Below, piece by piece: positions 52,562 through 60,531 of a stretch of DNA of 64,000 bases. This DNA comes from an uncultured Lachnospiraceae bacterium (GTDB taxonomy: Bacteria > Bacillota > Clostridia > Lachnospirales > Lachnospiraceae). Position 1 is the first letter of the stretch; every line of letters starts with the position of its first letter. Where the stretch lies: positions 248,001 through 312,000 of the forward strand of contig CAJOMN010000001.1 in assembly GCA_905235745.1 (NCBI GenBank), read 5' to 3'. The translations under genes were made by a program, and so were the position numbers. The notes below the pieces were generated by a model, which saw nothing but the letters and a program-made list of their open reading frames with translations, did no database searches and was not told where the DNA came from.

Positions 52562-53665
52562 TCACCTTCCCATCAAATATCTTGCCACGAAACAGCCGAT
52601 GATGATTAGAGTTACGGGAACAGCCCTCAGCAGAAAGTATCTTGCGCAAACTTTGAAACTTATGGGAAGACTTCCGACGATCTTTCCCGTCTGCCCGTTT
52701 ACTGCGAATTCATACTCTTTTTTGGCGTACTCCAACTTGAAGCGATAAACCGGAATGAGGATGTAACGCGCCTTAAGGTCAGCTTTCAGATGACCGCCGG
52801 TCTTATGTAGAGATGTATAACCGCTGCCGATCCGGGAGGTCGCAGCATTTTCCGCAGATGTAAACATCCTTTTTTTGGCTCTTTCCGACATCTGCTCCTT
52901 CGTTTCGTCAAACCGGTCTGCCGTGTAGCCTGCAAGATAATTCATATTAAAATCAACAACATCAAAAGGTTCTATGGAATCCATCAGTTCATCATCCATC
53001 TTGCCGCTCGCATCCACCGGAAGATCCGAAAACTCCATTGAAACATTCCTGTCCACATCGAACACGGATGTCGTCGTCTCCAGATAGTCTCCCTTTCTAC
53101 TGCTTTTGATCTTTTCTCCTCTGAAATAGAGAGTGCCCGAAAGCCTGCCCGAAAAGATCCAGAAAGGCACATATACACCCGTGATCTTCTCCATTTTGCT
53201 TCGCGAGAAAAAATCAGGCGGCAACAGAACCTTGCCGCGATAGTATTGTTTTATTGCTTCAGGGAGTTTTTTCTTTTCGATCTTAAACGGGATCAGACCG
53301 TCCGGACGCAGCTTCCCGGACACCTTGTCAGTCAGGACGACATTGCTGCCGCAGTGAGGACATGTTAAAGAAACCTGCTCGGGCGGCGCGATAAGCTCCG
53401 CTCCGCATGATTTGCACAGATATATCGGAAGTGTATTGGCGTTCTCATCCGAAACGTGGCTGTTTAAGCTATTGATATCAAGCCCTTCAAACTCGTCATA
53501 TTCACGGCTGTTCGCGGTATCCGCATAATTATCCGCATCTTTCTTCCCTTCGATCTCAGCCGTGGTGCCACAGAACTCGCAGAGCATCTTACCGCTTGCG
53601 GGATCGAACCTCATCGGCGCCCCACAGGCCGGACATTTTATCTCATTGACCGCATTATCAACCAT
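52562..53665 (-). CDS. Protein with two zinc ribbons and a C-terminal membrane helix
   Basis: A 367-residue protein. The N-terminal zinc ribbon CPACGAPMRFD...CEFCG is followed by an acidic linker and a second ribbon CKSCGAEL...CPHCG (about 95-125). The middle has IPFKIEKKKLPEAIKQYYRG and a VYVPFWIFSGRLSGTLYFRGE region, and a hydrophobic helix lies near the C terminus. Similar proteins are paired with TPM proteins in Firmicutes. The start is uncertain: the chosen ATG lies close behind GAGGAA, and a TTG at 53719 is in frame. Confidence 0.75.
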   Translation of the reverse strand: MVDNAVNEIKCPACGAPMRFDPASGKMLCEFCGTTAEIEGKKDADNYADTANSREYDEFEGLDINSLNSHVSDENANTLPIYLCKSCGAELIAPPEQVSLTCPHCGSNVVLTDKVSGKLRPDGLIPFKIEKKKLPEAIKQYYRGKVLLPPDFFSRSKMEKITGVYVPFWIFSGRLSGTLYFRGEKIKSSRKGDYLETTTSVFDVDRNVSMEFSDLPVDASGKMDDELMDSIEPFDVVDFNMNYLAGYTADRFDETKEQMSERAKKRMFTSAENAATSRIGSGYTSLHKTGGHLKADLKARYILIPVYRFKLEYAKKEYEFAVNGQTGKIVGSLPISFKVCARYFLLRAVPVTLIIIGCFVARYLMGR

Positions 53666-53992
53666 TTCCTCATGTTTCGGACACCGTGTTATGCTAAAAG
53701 CAGGAGCCCGATCTGCCAAAATATATTTGCCGCATTATTATTTGTTGACACACCATTTTTACATTATCATCAAAACAGCGTCAAATCAAGTTTTTCAGCC
53801 CCTTTCCCTCCTATAGAATCCAATGCTCCGATCACTCGCACGTTTACTATAAATCATTAATCACGCCCTTTGACTATATCCGCCACTTCCTCCGGCGAAA
53901 TAAAGGCAGATCCATGTGTGCTATTTGACATCTTTTTGATATAATATCTTAATACAAGAGCAGTATGTATGTTTCGGAAAGGAAGGTACGGT
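53666..53992. other. Intergenic region of about 330 bp, divergent promoters expected
   Basis: Separates the minus-strand zinc-ribbon/TPM operon from the plus-strand cupin gene. It holds TTGACA (53925-53930) and TATAAT (53940-53945), but only 9 bp apart, so they cannot form one promoter. A separate TTGACA occurs near 53744. No gene was supported. Confidence 0.5.
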
Positions 53993-54346
53993 ATGGTCAG
54001 GAAAAAAGATGATTGCAATATAGAGTACAGGGAGAAGATGCGCGACGGAAACGGCACCGTTAAAATAACCAATTTTATTAACGATCCGTCGGAGATGTCT
54101 CAAAAAGGGCGTCTGTTCTCAAAGATCACCCTGGACAGGGGATGCAGCATCGGTTTTCATATTCACGAAAAAGATACTGAGCTGTTTTATTTCCTTAAAG
54201 GAACGGCAGAATATAACGATAACGGCGAAACCAGGACCGTATGCGCCGGCGATGTTACCATCTGTCCGGCCGGAACCGGTCACGGCGTCGAGAATAAGAA
54301 CGATGAGCCTGTTGAGATTATAGCAGTCATCGTATATGCCGATTAA
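53993..54346 (+). CDS. Cupin domain protein
   Basis: A 117-residue single-domain cupin. The metal-binding motif 1 is GFHIHEKDTELFYFLKGTAEY (His-x-His, Glu) and motif 2 is CPAGTGHGVENK (His). It could bind a metal and act as a sugar-phosphate isomerase, dioxygenase or small-ligand sensor; the sequence does not decide. GGAAGGTACGGT precedes the ATG. An iron-type alcohol dehydrogenase starts 46 nt on, so the two are likely cotranscribed. Confidence 0.82.
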   Translation: MVRKKDDCNIEYREKMRDGNGTVKITNFINDPSEMSQKGRLFSKITLDRGCSIGFHIHEKDTELFYFLKGTAEYNDNGETRTVCAGDVTICPAGTGHGVENKNDEPVEIIAVIVYAD

Positions 54347-54392
54347 TTTATTTCTTGTGCCGCCGAAAAATGGCGGCAAAAGGGGGCCTGAT

Positions 54393-55484
54393 ATGTATTA
54401 TTACATGCCGGTAAAAGTATATGATGAGACAGAATGCGTTAGAAATCACGCAAAAGAGATCTGCTCTCTCGGATCAAAGGCACTTATAGTCACCGGACAT
54501 ACCTCTTCGTTCAATAACGGCTCCTTTGACGATATATCGGCCGTACTAAAGGAAAATAACGTGGCGTATGAGGTATTTTCGGAGGTTGAGGAAAATCCAT
54601 CTACCGAAACAGTCTTTACCGCAAAGGACCGGTATAAGACTTCCGGGATCGATTTTGTCATTGGTCTTGGCGGAGGCTCTCCGATGGATGCCGCAAAAGC
54701 GATAGCGCTTGTTCTTATGCATGACGATTACAGTGTTGAAGATCTGTATGACCCCGCAAAAGATTCGTCCGCTCTTCCGCTTGTGTGTATCCCCACGACA
54801 TGCGGAACCGGCTCCGAAGTAACCGGTATATCGGTACTTACAAGACACGACAGGAAGACAAAGATTTCCATGGTGCATAAGGTTTTTGCCGATATAGCTC
54901 TTATTGACGGAAAATACGTAAGCTTCGCACCGCAGTCGCTTATCATAAACAGCTCGATCGACGCCCTTTCCCATATGATCGAAAGCCGTCTTAACAAAAA
55001 AGCTGATGACTATGTGAAGATGCTGACAGATACAGGCCTTAGAATGTGGTCATCGGTAAAGGACTGCCTTTTAGGAAACAGAAAGTGCAGCGAAGACTAT
55101 TCCCTTTTGATGCGCTCTTCCGCCATTGCCGGGATGTCGATCGCGCAATGCGGAACAAGCTTACCGCATGCCCTAAGCTACATCCTCACCTATGACCTTT
55201 CTATTCCTCACGGTCGCGCCGTGGCTTATTTTCTTCCGGGCTTCCTTGCGGCCGCTTGCGAAAAAGACCGTAATGAGATCCTTGATCTGACAGGCTTTGC
55301 AGGCATGGCGGATTTTGATTCATTTATCTTAGATTCTATCGGCGAAACGGACGTACCCGGACCGGTGCTTGAAAAAACATATGACGCGGTAAGGAATAAT
55401 CCCGGAAAGATGAATTCCTCTTCATTTCCGGTCGACGATGACACGCTTTGCAATATAGTATTCAAGCGCTCCTTGATGACCTGA
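54393..55484 (+). CDS. Iron-containing alcohol dehydrogenase family protein
   Basis: A 363-residue NAD(P)-dependent dehydrogenase. It has the N-terminal Rossmann-like part (KALIVTGHTSS), the cofactor motif GLGGGSPMDAAKAIAL, then CIPTTCGTGSEVTGISVLT, and metal-ligand histidines in DALSHMIES and the SIPHGRAVAYFLPGF region. The usual length is about 380. GGGGG stands before the ATG. Substrate (aldehyde, butanol or other) is not evident. Confidence 0.88.
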   Translation: MYYYMPVKVYDETECVRNHAKEICSLGSKALIVTGHTSSFNNGSFDDISAVLKENNVAYEVFSEVEENPSTETVFTAKDRYKTSGIDFVIGLGGGSPMDAAKAIALVLMHDDYSVEDLYDPAKDSSALPLVCIPTTCGTGSEVTGISVLTRHDRKTKISMVHKVFADIALIDGKYVSFAPQSLIINSSIDALSHMIESRLNKKADDYVKMLTDTGLRMWSSVKDCLLGNRKCSEDYSLLMRSSAIAGMSIAQCGTSLPHALSYILTYDLSIPHGRAVAYFLPGFLAAACEKDRNEILDLTGFAGMADFDSFILDSIGETDVPGPVLEKTYDAVRNNPGKMNSSSFPVDDDTLCNIVFKRSLMT

Positions 55485-55509
55485 AAAACTATATAGGTGC
55501 CGCCGGGGC

Positions 55510-55538
55510 TTGACATAGTCAGCGTTTATACTTATAAT
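55510..55538 (+). promoter_or_regulatory. Promoter of the liv operon
   Basis: Perfect TTGACA (55510-55515) and perfect TATAAT (55533-55538) with a 17-bp spacer. Transcription should start near 55545. Confidence 0.88.
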
Positions 55539-55552
55539 GTTCACGAAACAAG

Positions 55553-55580
55553 GGCGGTTCGGAAGGAACCGCCGTTTTTT
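55553..55580 (+). terminator. Terminator-like hairpin in the liv leader
   Basis: GGCGGTTC and GAACCGCC form a perfect 8-bp stem over a GGAAG loop, followed by GTTTTTT. It begins about 8 nt after the predicted transcription start and lies 35 nt before the livK start. It may be an attenuator, a 5' stabilising stem, or a terminator of the dehydrogenase gene placed downstream of the promoter. Confidence 0.75.
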
Positions 55581-55614
55581 ATAGGATTCCGTATAGGTTT
55601 CAAAGGAGGAGAAA

Positions 55615-56847
55615 ATGAAAAAAAGATTACTTGCACTTATGGTATCGGCGGTAATGATCTGTTCATTGACTGCCTGTTCACAGGGTCAGGAAGCTGCGCC
55701 TGCTAATGATGCCGGTTCTGCAGATACCGGGGCGGCCGCTGAAGGTGGTTCCGGAGCCCTTACCGGCACACTTAAGGTCGGCATGATCGGACCGCTTACA
55801 GGAGCTGCTGCTCTTTATGGCAGTGCTGTCAATAACGGCACCAAGATAGCTATAGATGAGATCAATGAGATAAGTGGCGATTTTCAGATGGAATACCAGC
55901 CCGAGGATGATGAGCATGATGCCGAGAAGTCGGTCAATGCCTATAACAAGTTAAAGGACTGGGATGTTCAGGCCATTGTCGGCTGTGTAACGACTACTCC
56001 CTGTGTTGCGGTCGCAGCCGAGGCTAATACTGACCGTGTATTTATGCTTACACCCTCCGCTTCCGCAACCTCTGTTACAGAGCAGGGAGATGACGTCTTC
56101 CAGCTGTGCTTCTCGGATCCCAACCAGGGTTCCGCTTCGGCTCAGTATATCAAGGAAAACAATCTCGGAAGCAAGATAGCCATAATCTACAACAACTCGG
56201 ACGTTTATTCCACGGGTATTTATCAGACATTTTCCGGCAAGGCTTCGGAGATAGGTCTTGAAGTTGTATCAACAACGACATTTACCGATGATACGGCCAA
56301 TGATTTTTCGGTTCAGCTTACAGATGCAAAGGATAATGGTGCTGACCTTATATTCCTTCCCATCTACTATACACCTGCTTCACTTATCCTTCAGCAGGCG
56401 GATAAGATGGGATACAAAGTAACCATGTTCGGCGTTGACGGCATGGACGGAATCCTCGGTCTTGAAGGCTTTGATACCAGTCTTGCTGAAGGCGTAATGC
56501 TTCTTACCCCCTTCTCCGCAGATGCAACGGATGCCAAGACAGTCAACTTTGTTACGAAGTATCAGGACAGCTACAATGAGGTTCCCATCCAGTTCGCGGC
56601 AGACGGATATGACTGCCCTTACGCAATATATGAGGCTCTTAAGTTCTATGCTGACAAAAATGGCGGTCTTGACGTAACAGGAAAGAGCAATGAGGAGATC
56701 TGCGATATCCTTGTATCAGTATTCTCGGATTCTTCATTCTCCGTAGACGGTATCACCGGTGAAGGAATGACCTGGACAGCAAACGGTGAGGTTAACAAGG
56801 CGCCCAAGGCTGTTGTTATCAAGGACGGAGTATATGTAGGACTTTAA
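55615..56847 (+). CDS. livK: Branched-chain amino acid ABC transporter substrate-binding lipoprotein (LivK-like)
   Basis: A 410-residue lipoprotein: signal peptide with lipobox SLTACS near residue 20, then an Ala/Gly-rich linker and a type I periplasmic-binding fold starting GTLKVGMIGPLTGAAALYGSA. The core includes AIVGCVTTTPCVAVAAEA and VFMLTPSASATSVTEQGD, typical of LivJ/LivK. It would capture Leu, Ile, Val or a related ligand outside the membrane. GGAGGAGAAA precedes the ATG. It heads livKHMGF. Confidence 0.93.
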   Translation: MKKRLLALMVSAVMICSLTACSQGQEAAPANDAGSADTGAAAEGGSGALTGTLKVGMIGPLTGAAALYGSAVNNGTKIAIDEINEISGDFQMEYQPEDDEHDAEKSVNAYNKLKDWDVQAIVGCVTTTPCVAVAAEANTDRVFMLTPSASATSVTEQGDDVFQLCFSDPNQGSASAQYIKENNLGSKIAIIYNNSDVYSTGIYQTFSGKASEIGLEVVSTTTFTDDTANDFSVQLTDAKDNGADLIFLPIYYTPASLILQQADKMGYKVTMFGVDGMDGILGLEGFDTSLAEGVMLLTPFSADATDAKTVNFVTKYQDSYNEVPIQFAADGYDCPYAIYEALKFYADKNGGLDVTGKSNEEICDILVSVFSDSSFSVDGITGEGMTWTANGEVNKAPKAVVIKDGVYVGL

Positions 56848-56859
56848 TATTCTTCGGAT

Positions 56860-56914
56860 TCGGTATACGATAGAAAGGAGCTGTGGCTTCACGGCTCCTT
56901 GAATCATATACCGA
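56860..56914 (+). promoter_or_regulatory. Two-tier hairpin between livK and livH
   Basis: An inner 11-bp stem AAGGAGCTGTG/CACGGCTCCTT (56875-56900) is enclosed by an outer stem TCGGTATA/TATACCGA (56860-56867 with 56907-56914). No T run follows, so it is more likely a processing or stabilising structure that keeps binding protein made in excess over permease. Confidence 0.65.
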
Positions 56915-56938
56915 GTAAAGAAAGTATCGGGAGGGAAT

Positions 56939-57808
56939 ATGTTATCATATCTTATTAACGGGATCAGTTTAGGAAGCGTATATGCGATCATTGCCCTTGG
57001 CTATACAATGGTATACGGTATTGCCAAGATGCTCAACTTCGCACATGGCGACGTTATCATGATAGGGGGATATATGGCTTTTTGCTCGACATCCTATTGG
57101 GGATGGCCGGCAGTGCCCTCTGTCCTCTTTTCCATATTTGTCTGCACTATTCTGGGAATAATCATTGAGCGGCTGGCGTACAAGCCGCTGAGGGAGGCAA
57201 GTTCCCTTGCCGTGCTCATCACTGCGATCGGTGTTTCGTATTTTCTGCAGAATGCGGCACTTCTTATATGGTCGAGCAATCCCAAGGCATTTCCTTCGAT
57301 GATAAACCTCCCCAACCTCGTAATAGGGGATATTCAGATATCATCTGTGGCGATAGTAACGATAGCCGCCAGTATAATCATAATGATAGCATTGACACTC
57401 TTTACGTCCAAGACAAGGCTTGGCAAGGCAATGCGTGCCGTGTCGGAGGATAAGGGTGCTGCCCAGCTTATGGGCATAAATGTAAATGCTACCATATCCA
57501 TGACCTTTGCGATAGGGTCGGGACTGGCTGCGATAGCAGGAGTGCTCCTTTGTTCGGCGTATCCGACCCTTATGCCTACAACCGGGGCGATGCCGGGTAT
57601 CAAAGCCTTCACGGCAGCCGTATTCGGGGGTATCGGCTCCATTCCCGGAGCGATGCTCGGAGGTATTCTCCTTGGCATAATCGAAATATTTGCCAAGGCA
57701 TATATTTCCACCCAGCTTAGCGACGCCATTGTATTTGCCGTACTCATCATAGTCCTTATAGTTAAGCCGACAGGTCTTCTCGGTAAGAAGATGCCTGAGA
57801 AAGTCTGA
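56939..57808 (+). CDS. livH: Branched-chain amino acid ABC transporter permease LivH
   Basis: A 289-residue membrane protein with about eight spans. The N terminus LINGISLGSVYAIIALGYTMVYGIAKMLNFAHG is the LivH signature (given here as adjoining parts), followed by SKTRLGKAMRAVSEDKGAAQLMGIN, the conserved cytoplasmic loop that meets the ATPase. It pairs with LivM to make the channel. GGGAGG precedes the ATG. Confidence 0.94.
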   Translation: MLSYLINGISLGSVYAIIALGYTMVYGIAKMLNFAHGDVIMIGGYMAFCSTSYWGWPAVPSVLFSIFVCTILGIIIERLAYKPLREASSLAVLITAIGVSYFLQNAALLIWSSNPKAFPSMINLPNLVIGDIQISSVAIVTIAASIIIMIALTLFTSKTRLGKAMRAVSEDKGAAQLMGINVNATISMTFAIGSGLAAIAGVLLCSAYPTLMPTTGAMPGIKAFTAAVFGGIGSIPGAMLGGILLGIIEIFAKAYISTQLSDAIVFAVLIIVLIVKPTGLLGKKMPEKV

Positions 57809-57817
57809 GGTGGAAAT

Positions 57818-58888
57818 ATGAGCGATATAAAGAAAAAGAAACATTCAAAGCAGACTGTAAATGCATTTATCAATTACGGGATCATAATCTGTTTCTTTAT
57901 CATCTTTCAGATACTCGATTCAACGGGAACTCTGGGAAGTTCACTTAAAGGACAGCTTATCCCGATATGTTCCTATATCGTCATGGCTCTGTCCTTGAAT
58001 CTTGTTGTGGGAATATCGGGAGAATTAAGCCTCGGCCATGCCGGCTTTATGTCAGTCGGAGCCTTTACCGGCGTTATAGTTGCCCAAAGCCTTGCCGAAT
58101 CCGTGCCCAATGGTTTCATAAGGCTTATACTGGCTCTTATTATAGGAGCTTTGGCGGCGGGAATCGCGGGTGTTCTGACAGGTATCCCCGTGCTGCGCTT
58201 ACGGGGTGATTACCTTGCAATAGTTACGCTTGCCTTCGGAGAGATAATCAAGAACGTTCTTAACTGTCTCTATGTCGGGGTTGATGCAAAGGGACTCCAT
58301 TTCTCCCTGAAGGACGAGGTATCCCTTCATCTCGAGCCGGGCGGCAAGACGATCCTGTCCGGCCCCATGGGCGCTCTCGGCATCACCAAGTTATCTACCT
58401 TTTTTGCCGGAGCAGTACTTATACTGCTGGTTCTCTTTTATATCCAGAACCTTGTTAATTCGCGTCCGGGACGCGCCATTGCGGCGATAAGGGATAACAG
58501 GATCGCGGCAGAGGCATGCGGTATCCCCGTTACCAAGTATAAGCTCATGGCATTTGCTTCATCGGCGGCGATGGCAGGTGCCGCAGGAGCATTATATGCT
58601 CTTAATTATTCAACGGTCGTACCGAAGAAGTTTGATTTTAACACATCGATACTGATACTTGTATTTGTCGTACTTGGCGGTATAGGTAACCTGCGCGGTT
58701 CGATAATCGCGGCGGCTCTTCTCACCGTACTTCCTGAGCTGCTGCGCGAATTCCAGGATTATCGTATGCTTGTATATGCCATAGTACTTATAATGGTAAT
58801 GCTTATTACCAACAACGAAAAGGCAATGACCACTGTCCGTGGCATGATGGATGCTTTTTGGAAAAAGACGCGGAAGGAGGCGAAATAG
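57818..58888 (+). CDS. livM: Branched-chain amino acid ABC transporter permease LivM
   Basis: A 356-residue membrane protein. After a charged N terminus it shows IVMALSLNLVVGISGELSLGHAGFMSVGAF, the LivM hallmark, then RLRGDYLAIVTLAFGEIIKN and SRPGRAIAAIRDNRIAAEACGIPV (ATPase-contact loop). About nine spans. It starts 9 nt after livH with GAGGTGGAAAT upstream. Its end joins livG by one base. Confidence 0.94.
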   Translation: MSDIKKKKHSKQTVNAFINYGIIICFFIIFQILDSTGTLGSSLKGQLIPICSYIVMALSLNLVVGISGELSLGHAGFMSVGAFTGVIVAQSLAESVPNGFIRLILALIIGALAAGIAGVLTGIPVLRLRGDYLAIVTLAFGEIIKNVLNCLYVGVDAKGLHFSLKDEVSLHLEPGGKTILSGPMGALGITKLSTFFAGAVLILLVLFYIQNLVNSRPGRAIAAIRDNRIAAEACGIPVTKYKLMAFASSAAMAGAAGALYALNYSTVVPKKFDFNTSILILVFVVLGGIGNLRGSIIAAALLTVLPELLREFQDYRMLVYAIVLIMVMLITNNEKAMTTVRGMMDAFWKKTRKEAK

Positions 58889-58889
58889 G

Positions 58890-59744
58890 ATGAACAATAA
58901 GAATATTAAGCTTGTACAGCTTCCCAGTCCCAATTTCGTTCCCGAGCGGGATAAGGATAAGCCCCTTATACTTGAAGTATCGCACCTGGGTATCGATTTT
59001 GGCGGTCTTACCGCCGTTAATGATTTTAACATCGGTATGAGCCCGACTGAGATCTCGGGTCTCATCGGACCTAACGGTGCCGGTAAGACCACGGTGTTTA
59101 ACCTGCTCACCAAGGTTTATGAACCGACAAGGGGTACCATACTTCTTGACGGAAAGGATACGCACGGAATGAACACCATCCAGGTCAATCAGGCTGGTAT
59201 AGCCAGGACATTCCAGAATATAAGGCTTTTCGACAAGCTTACCGTCGAGGACAATGTTAAGATAGGTTTGCACAACAGCATTCATTACCATATGCCCACC
59301 GGCGTCTTCAGGCTTCCGAAATACTGGAAGGAGGAAAAGAAGGCTCACGATCGGGCGATGGAGCTTCTGTCGATATTCGATATGGAGGAGATGGCGTCGT
59401 ACAAGGCCGGTTCCCTTCCTTACGGTGCACAGCGCCGTCTTGAGATAGTAAGGGCGCTTGCCACCAATCCCAAGCTGCTGCTTCTCGATGAGCCCGCCGC
59501 AGGTATGAACCCTTCGGAGACATCGGAGCTTATGGAGAACATTGAAAAGATAAGGGATGAGTTCAAGATCGCCATCCTCCTTATAGAGCATGATATGAAC
59601 CTTGTTATGGGAGTGTGCGAGTCAATCGCCGTGCTTAATTTCGGTGAGATCATCGCCAAGGGCACGCCTGCCGATATTCAGAACAACGAAAAGGTTATAG
59701 AAGCCTACCTCGGAAAAAGCAAAGAGAAAGAGGAGGAAGCTTAA
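58890..59744 (+). CDS. livG: Branched-chain amino acid ABC transporter ATPase LivG
   Basis: A 284-residue ATPase: Walker A IGPNGAGKTTVFN, signature LPYGAQRRLEIVRALAT in place of LSGGQ as usual in LivG, Walker B LLLLDEPAAGMNP, and the H-loop LLIEHDMN. The long insert after TGVFRLPKYWKEE is typical of LivG. The start at MNNKN has AAGGAGG upstream, within the end of livM. Confidence 0.95.
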   Translation: MNNKNIKLVQLPSPNFVPERDKDKPLILEVSHLGIDFGGLTAVNDFNIGMSPTEISGLIGPNGAGKTTVFNLLTKVYEPTRGTILLDGKDTHGMNTIQVNQAGIARTFQNIRLFDKLTVEDNVKIGLHNSIHYHMPTGVFRLPKYWKEEKKAHDRAMELLSIFDMEEMASYKAGSLPYGAQRRLEIVRALATNPKLLLLDEPAAGMNPSETSELMENIEKIRDEFKIAILLIEHDMNLVMGVCESIAVLNFGEIIAKGTPADIQNNEKVIEAYLGKSKEKEEEA

Positions 59745-59745
59745 A

Positions 59746-60444
59746 ATGGCTTTATTGAGTGTTAATGATCTCCACGTATATTACGGAAGCATACAGGGAG
59801 TGTCCTTCGAGGTCAACGAGGGCGAGGTTGTAACCCTGATAGGTGCCAACGGTGCCGGAAAATCAACCAGCCTGAATACGGTGGCAGGGCTTCTCAAACC
59901 CAAGGCCGGGAGCGTAATGCTGGGCGGCATGGATATTGTGGGAACACCCGCGCATAAGATCGTGGGCTATGGTATGGCTTTATGTCCCGAAGGAAGGAGA
60001 ATATTCCAGCAGCTTACCGTCAGGGAAAACCTTGAGATGGGCGCTTATACAAGAGATGGCGGCTCAATTGATTCGGATCTGGAAATGGTCTATGAGTATT
60101 TCCCGAGGCTTAAGGAAAGATACAAGCAGATAGCCGGAACATTATCGGGCGGTGAACAGCAGATGCTGGCAATGGGAAGGGCTCTGATGTCCCATCCCCG
60201 GATACTGATGCTTGATGAACCGTCAATGGGTCTTGCGCCTATTCTTGTCGATCAGATATTTGAGATCATAAAGAAGCTGCACGATACCGGCCGTACCATA
60301 CTTCTTGTCGAGCAGAATGCCCAGATGGCCCTGTCTGTTGCCGACAGAGGTTATGTTCTTGAAACGGGAAGGATCGTTACAACCGGAACGGGTAAGGAAC
60401 TGCTCCATAACGACATGGTCCGCAAGGCTTATCTTGGCGGCTGA
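59746..60444 (+). CDS. livF: Branched-chain amino acid ABC transporter ATPase LivF
   Basis: A 232-residue ATPase with Walker A IGANGAGKSTSLNTV, signature LSGGEQQMLAMGRALMS, Walker B ILMLDEPSMGLAP and H-loop LLVEQNAQMAL. The CPEGRRIFQQLTVRENLEMGAY segment is diagnostic for LivF. It ends the liv operon. The region downstream contains a T run and the second 31-bp repeat but no clear terminator stem right after the stop. Confidence 0.95.
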   Translation: MALLSVNDLHVYYGSIQGVSFEVNEGEVVTLIGANGAGKSTSLNTVAGLLKPKAGSVMLGGMDIVGTPAHKIVGYGMALCPEGRRIFQQLTVRENLEMGAYTRDGGSIDSDLEMVYEYFPRLKERYKQIAGTLSGGEQQMLAMGRALMSHPRILMLDEPSMGLAPILVDQIFEIIKKLHDTGRTILLVEQNAQMALSVADRGYVLETGRIVTTGTGKELLHNDMVRKAYLGG

Positions 60445-60500
60445 AATAACGTCTTTTTTTAGTTACAGATCCCACGCTGCACTTTTGGAAACGCGCGGAC

Positions 60501-60531
60501 AGGTGAGCAGCATATCCGCCACAGCGGCTCA
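60501..60531. repeat. 31-bp dispersed repeat, copy 2
   Basis: Matches 31731-31761 in 28 of 31 bases. Here it forms part of a larger inverted arrangement (GTGAGC at 60503-60508 with GCTCAC at 60535-60540, and CCGC/GCGG inside), in the convergent space between livF and the MATE gene. Confidence 0.7.

Noticed and set aside
53925-53945. TTGACA and TATAAT upstream of the cupin gene
   Set aside because: Both hexamers are perfect but only 9 bp apart, too close for one sigma-A promoter. Possibly each belongs to a different weak promoter.
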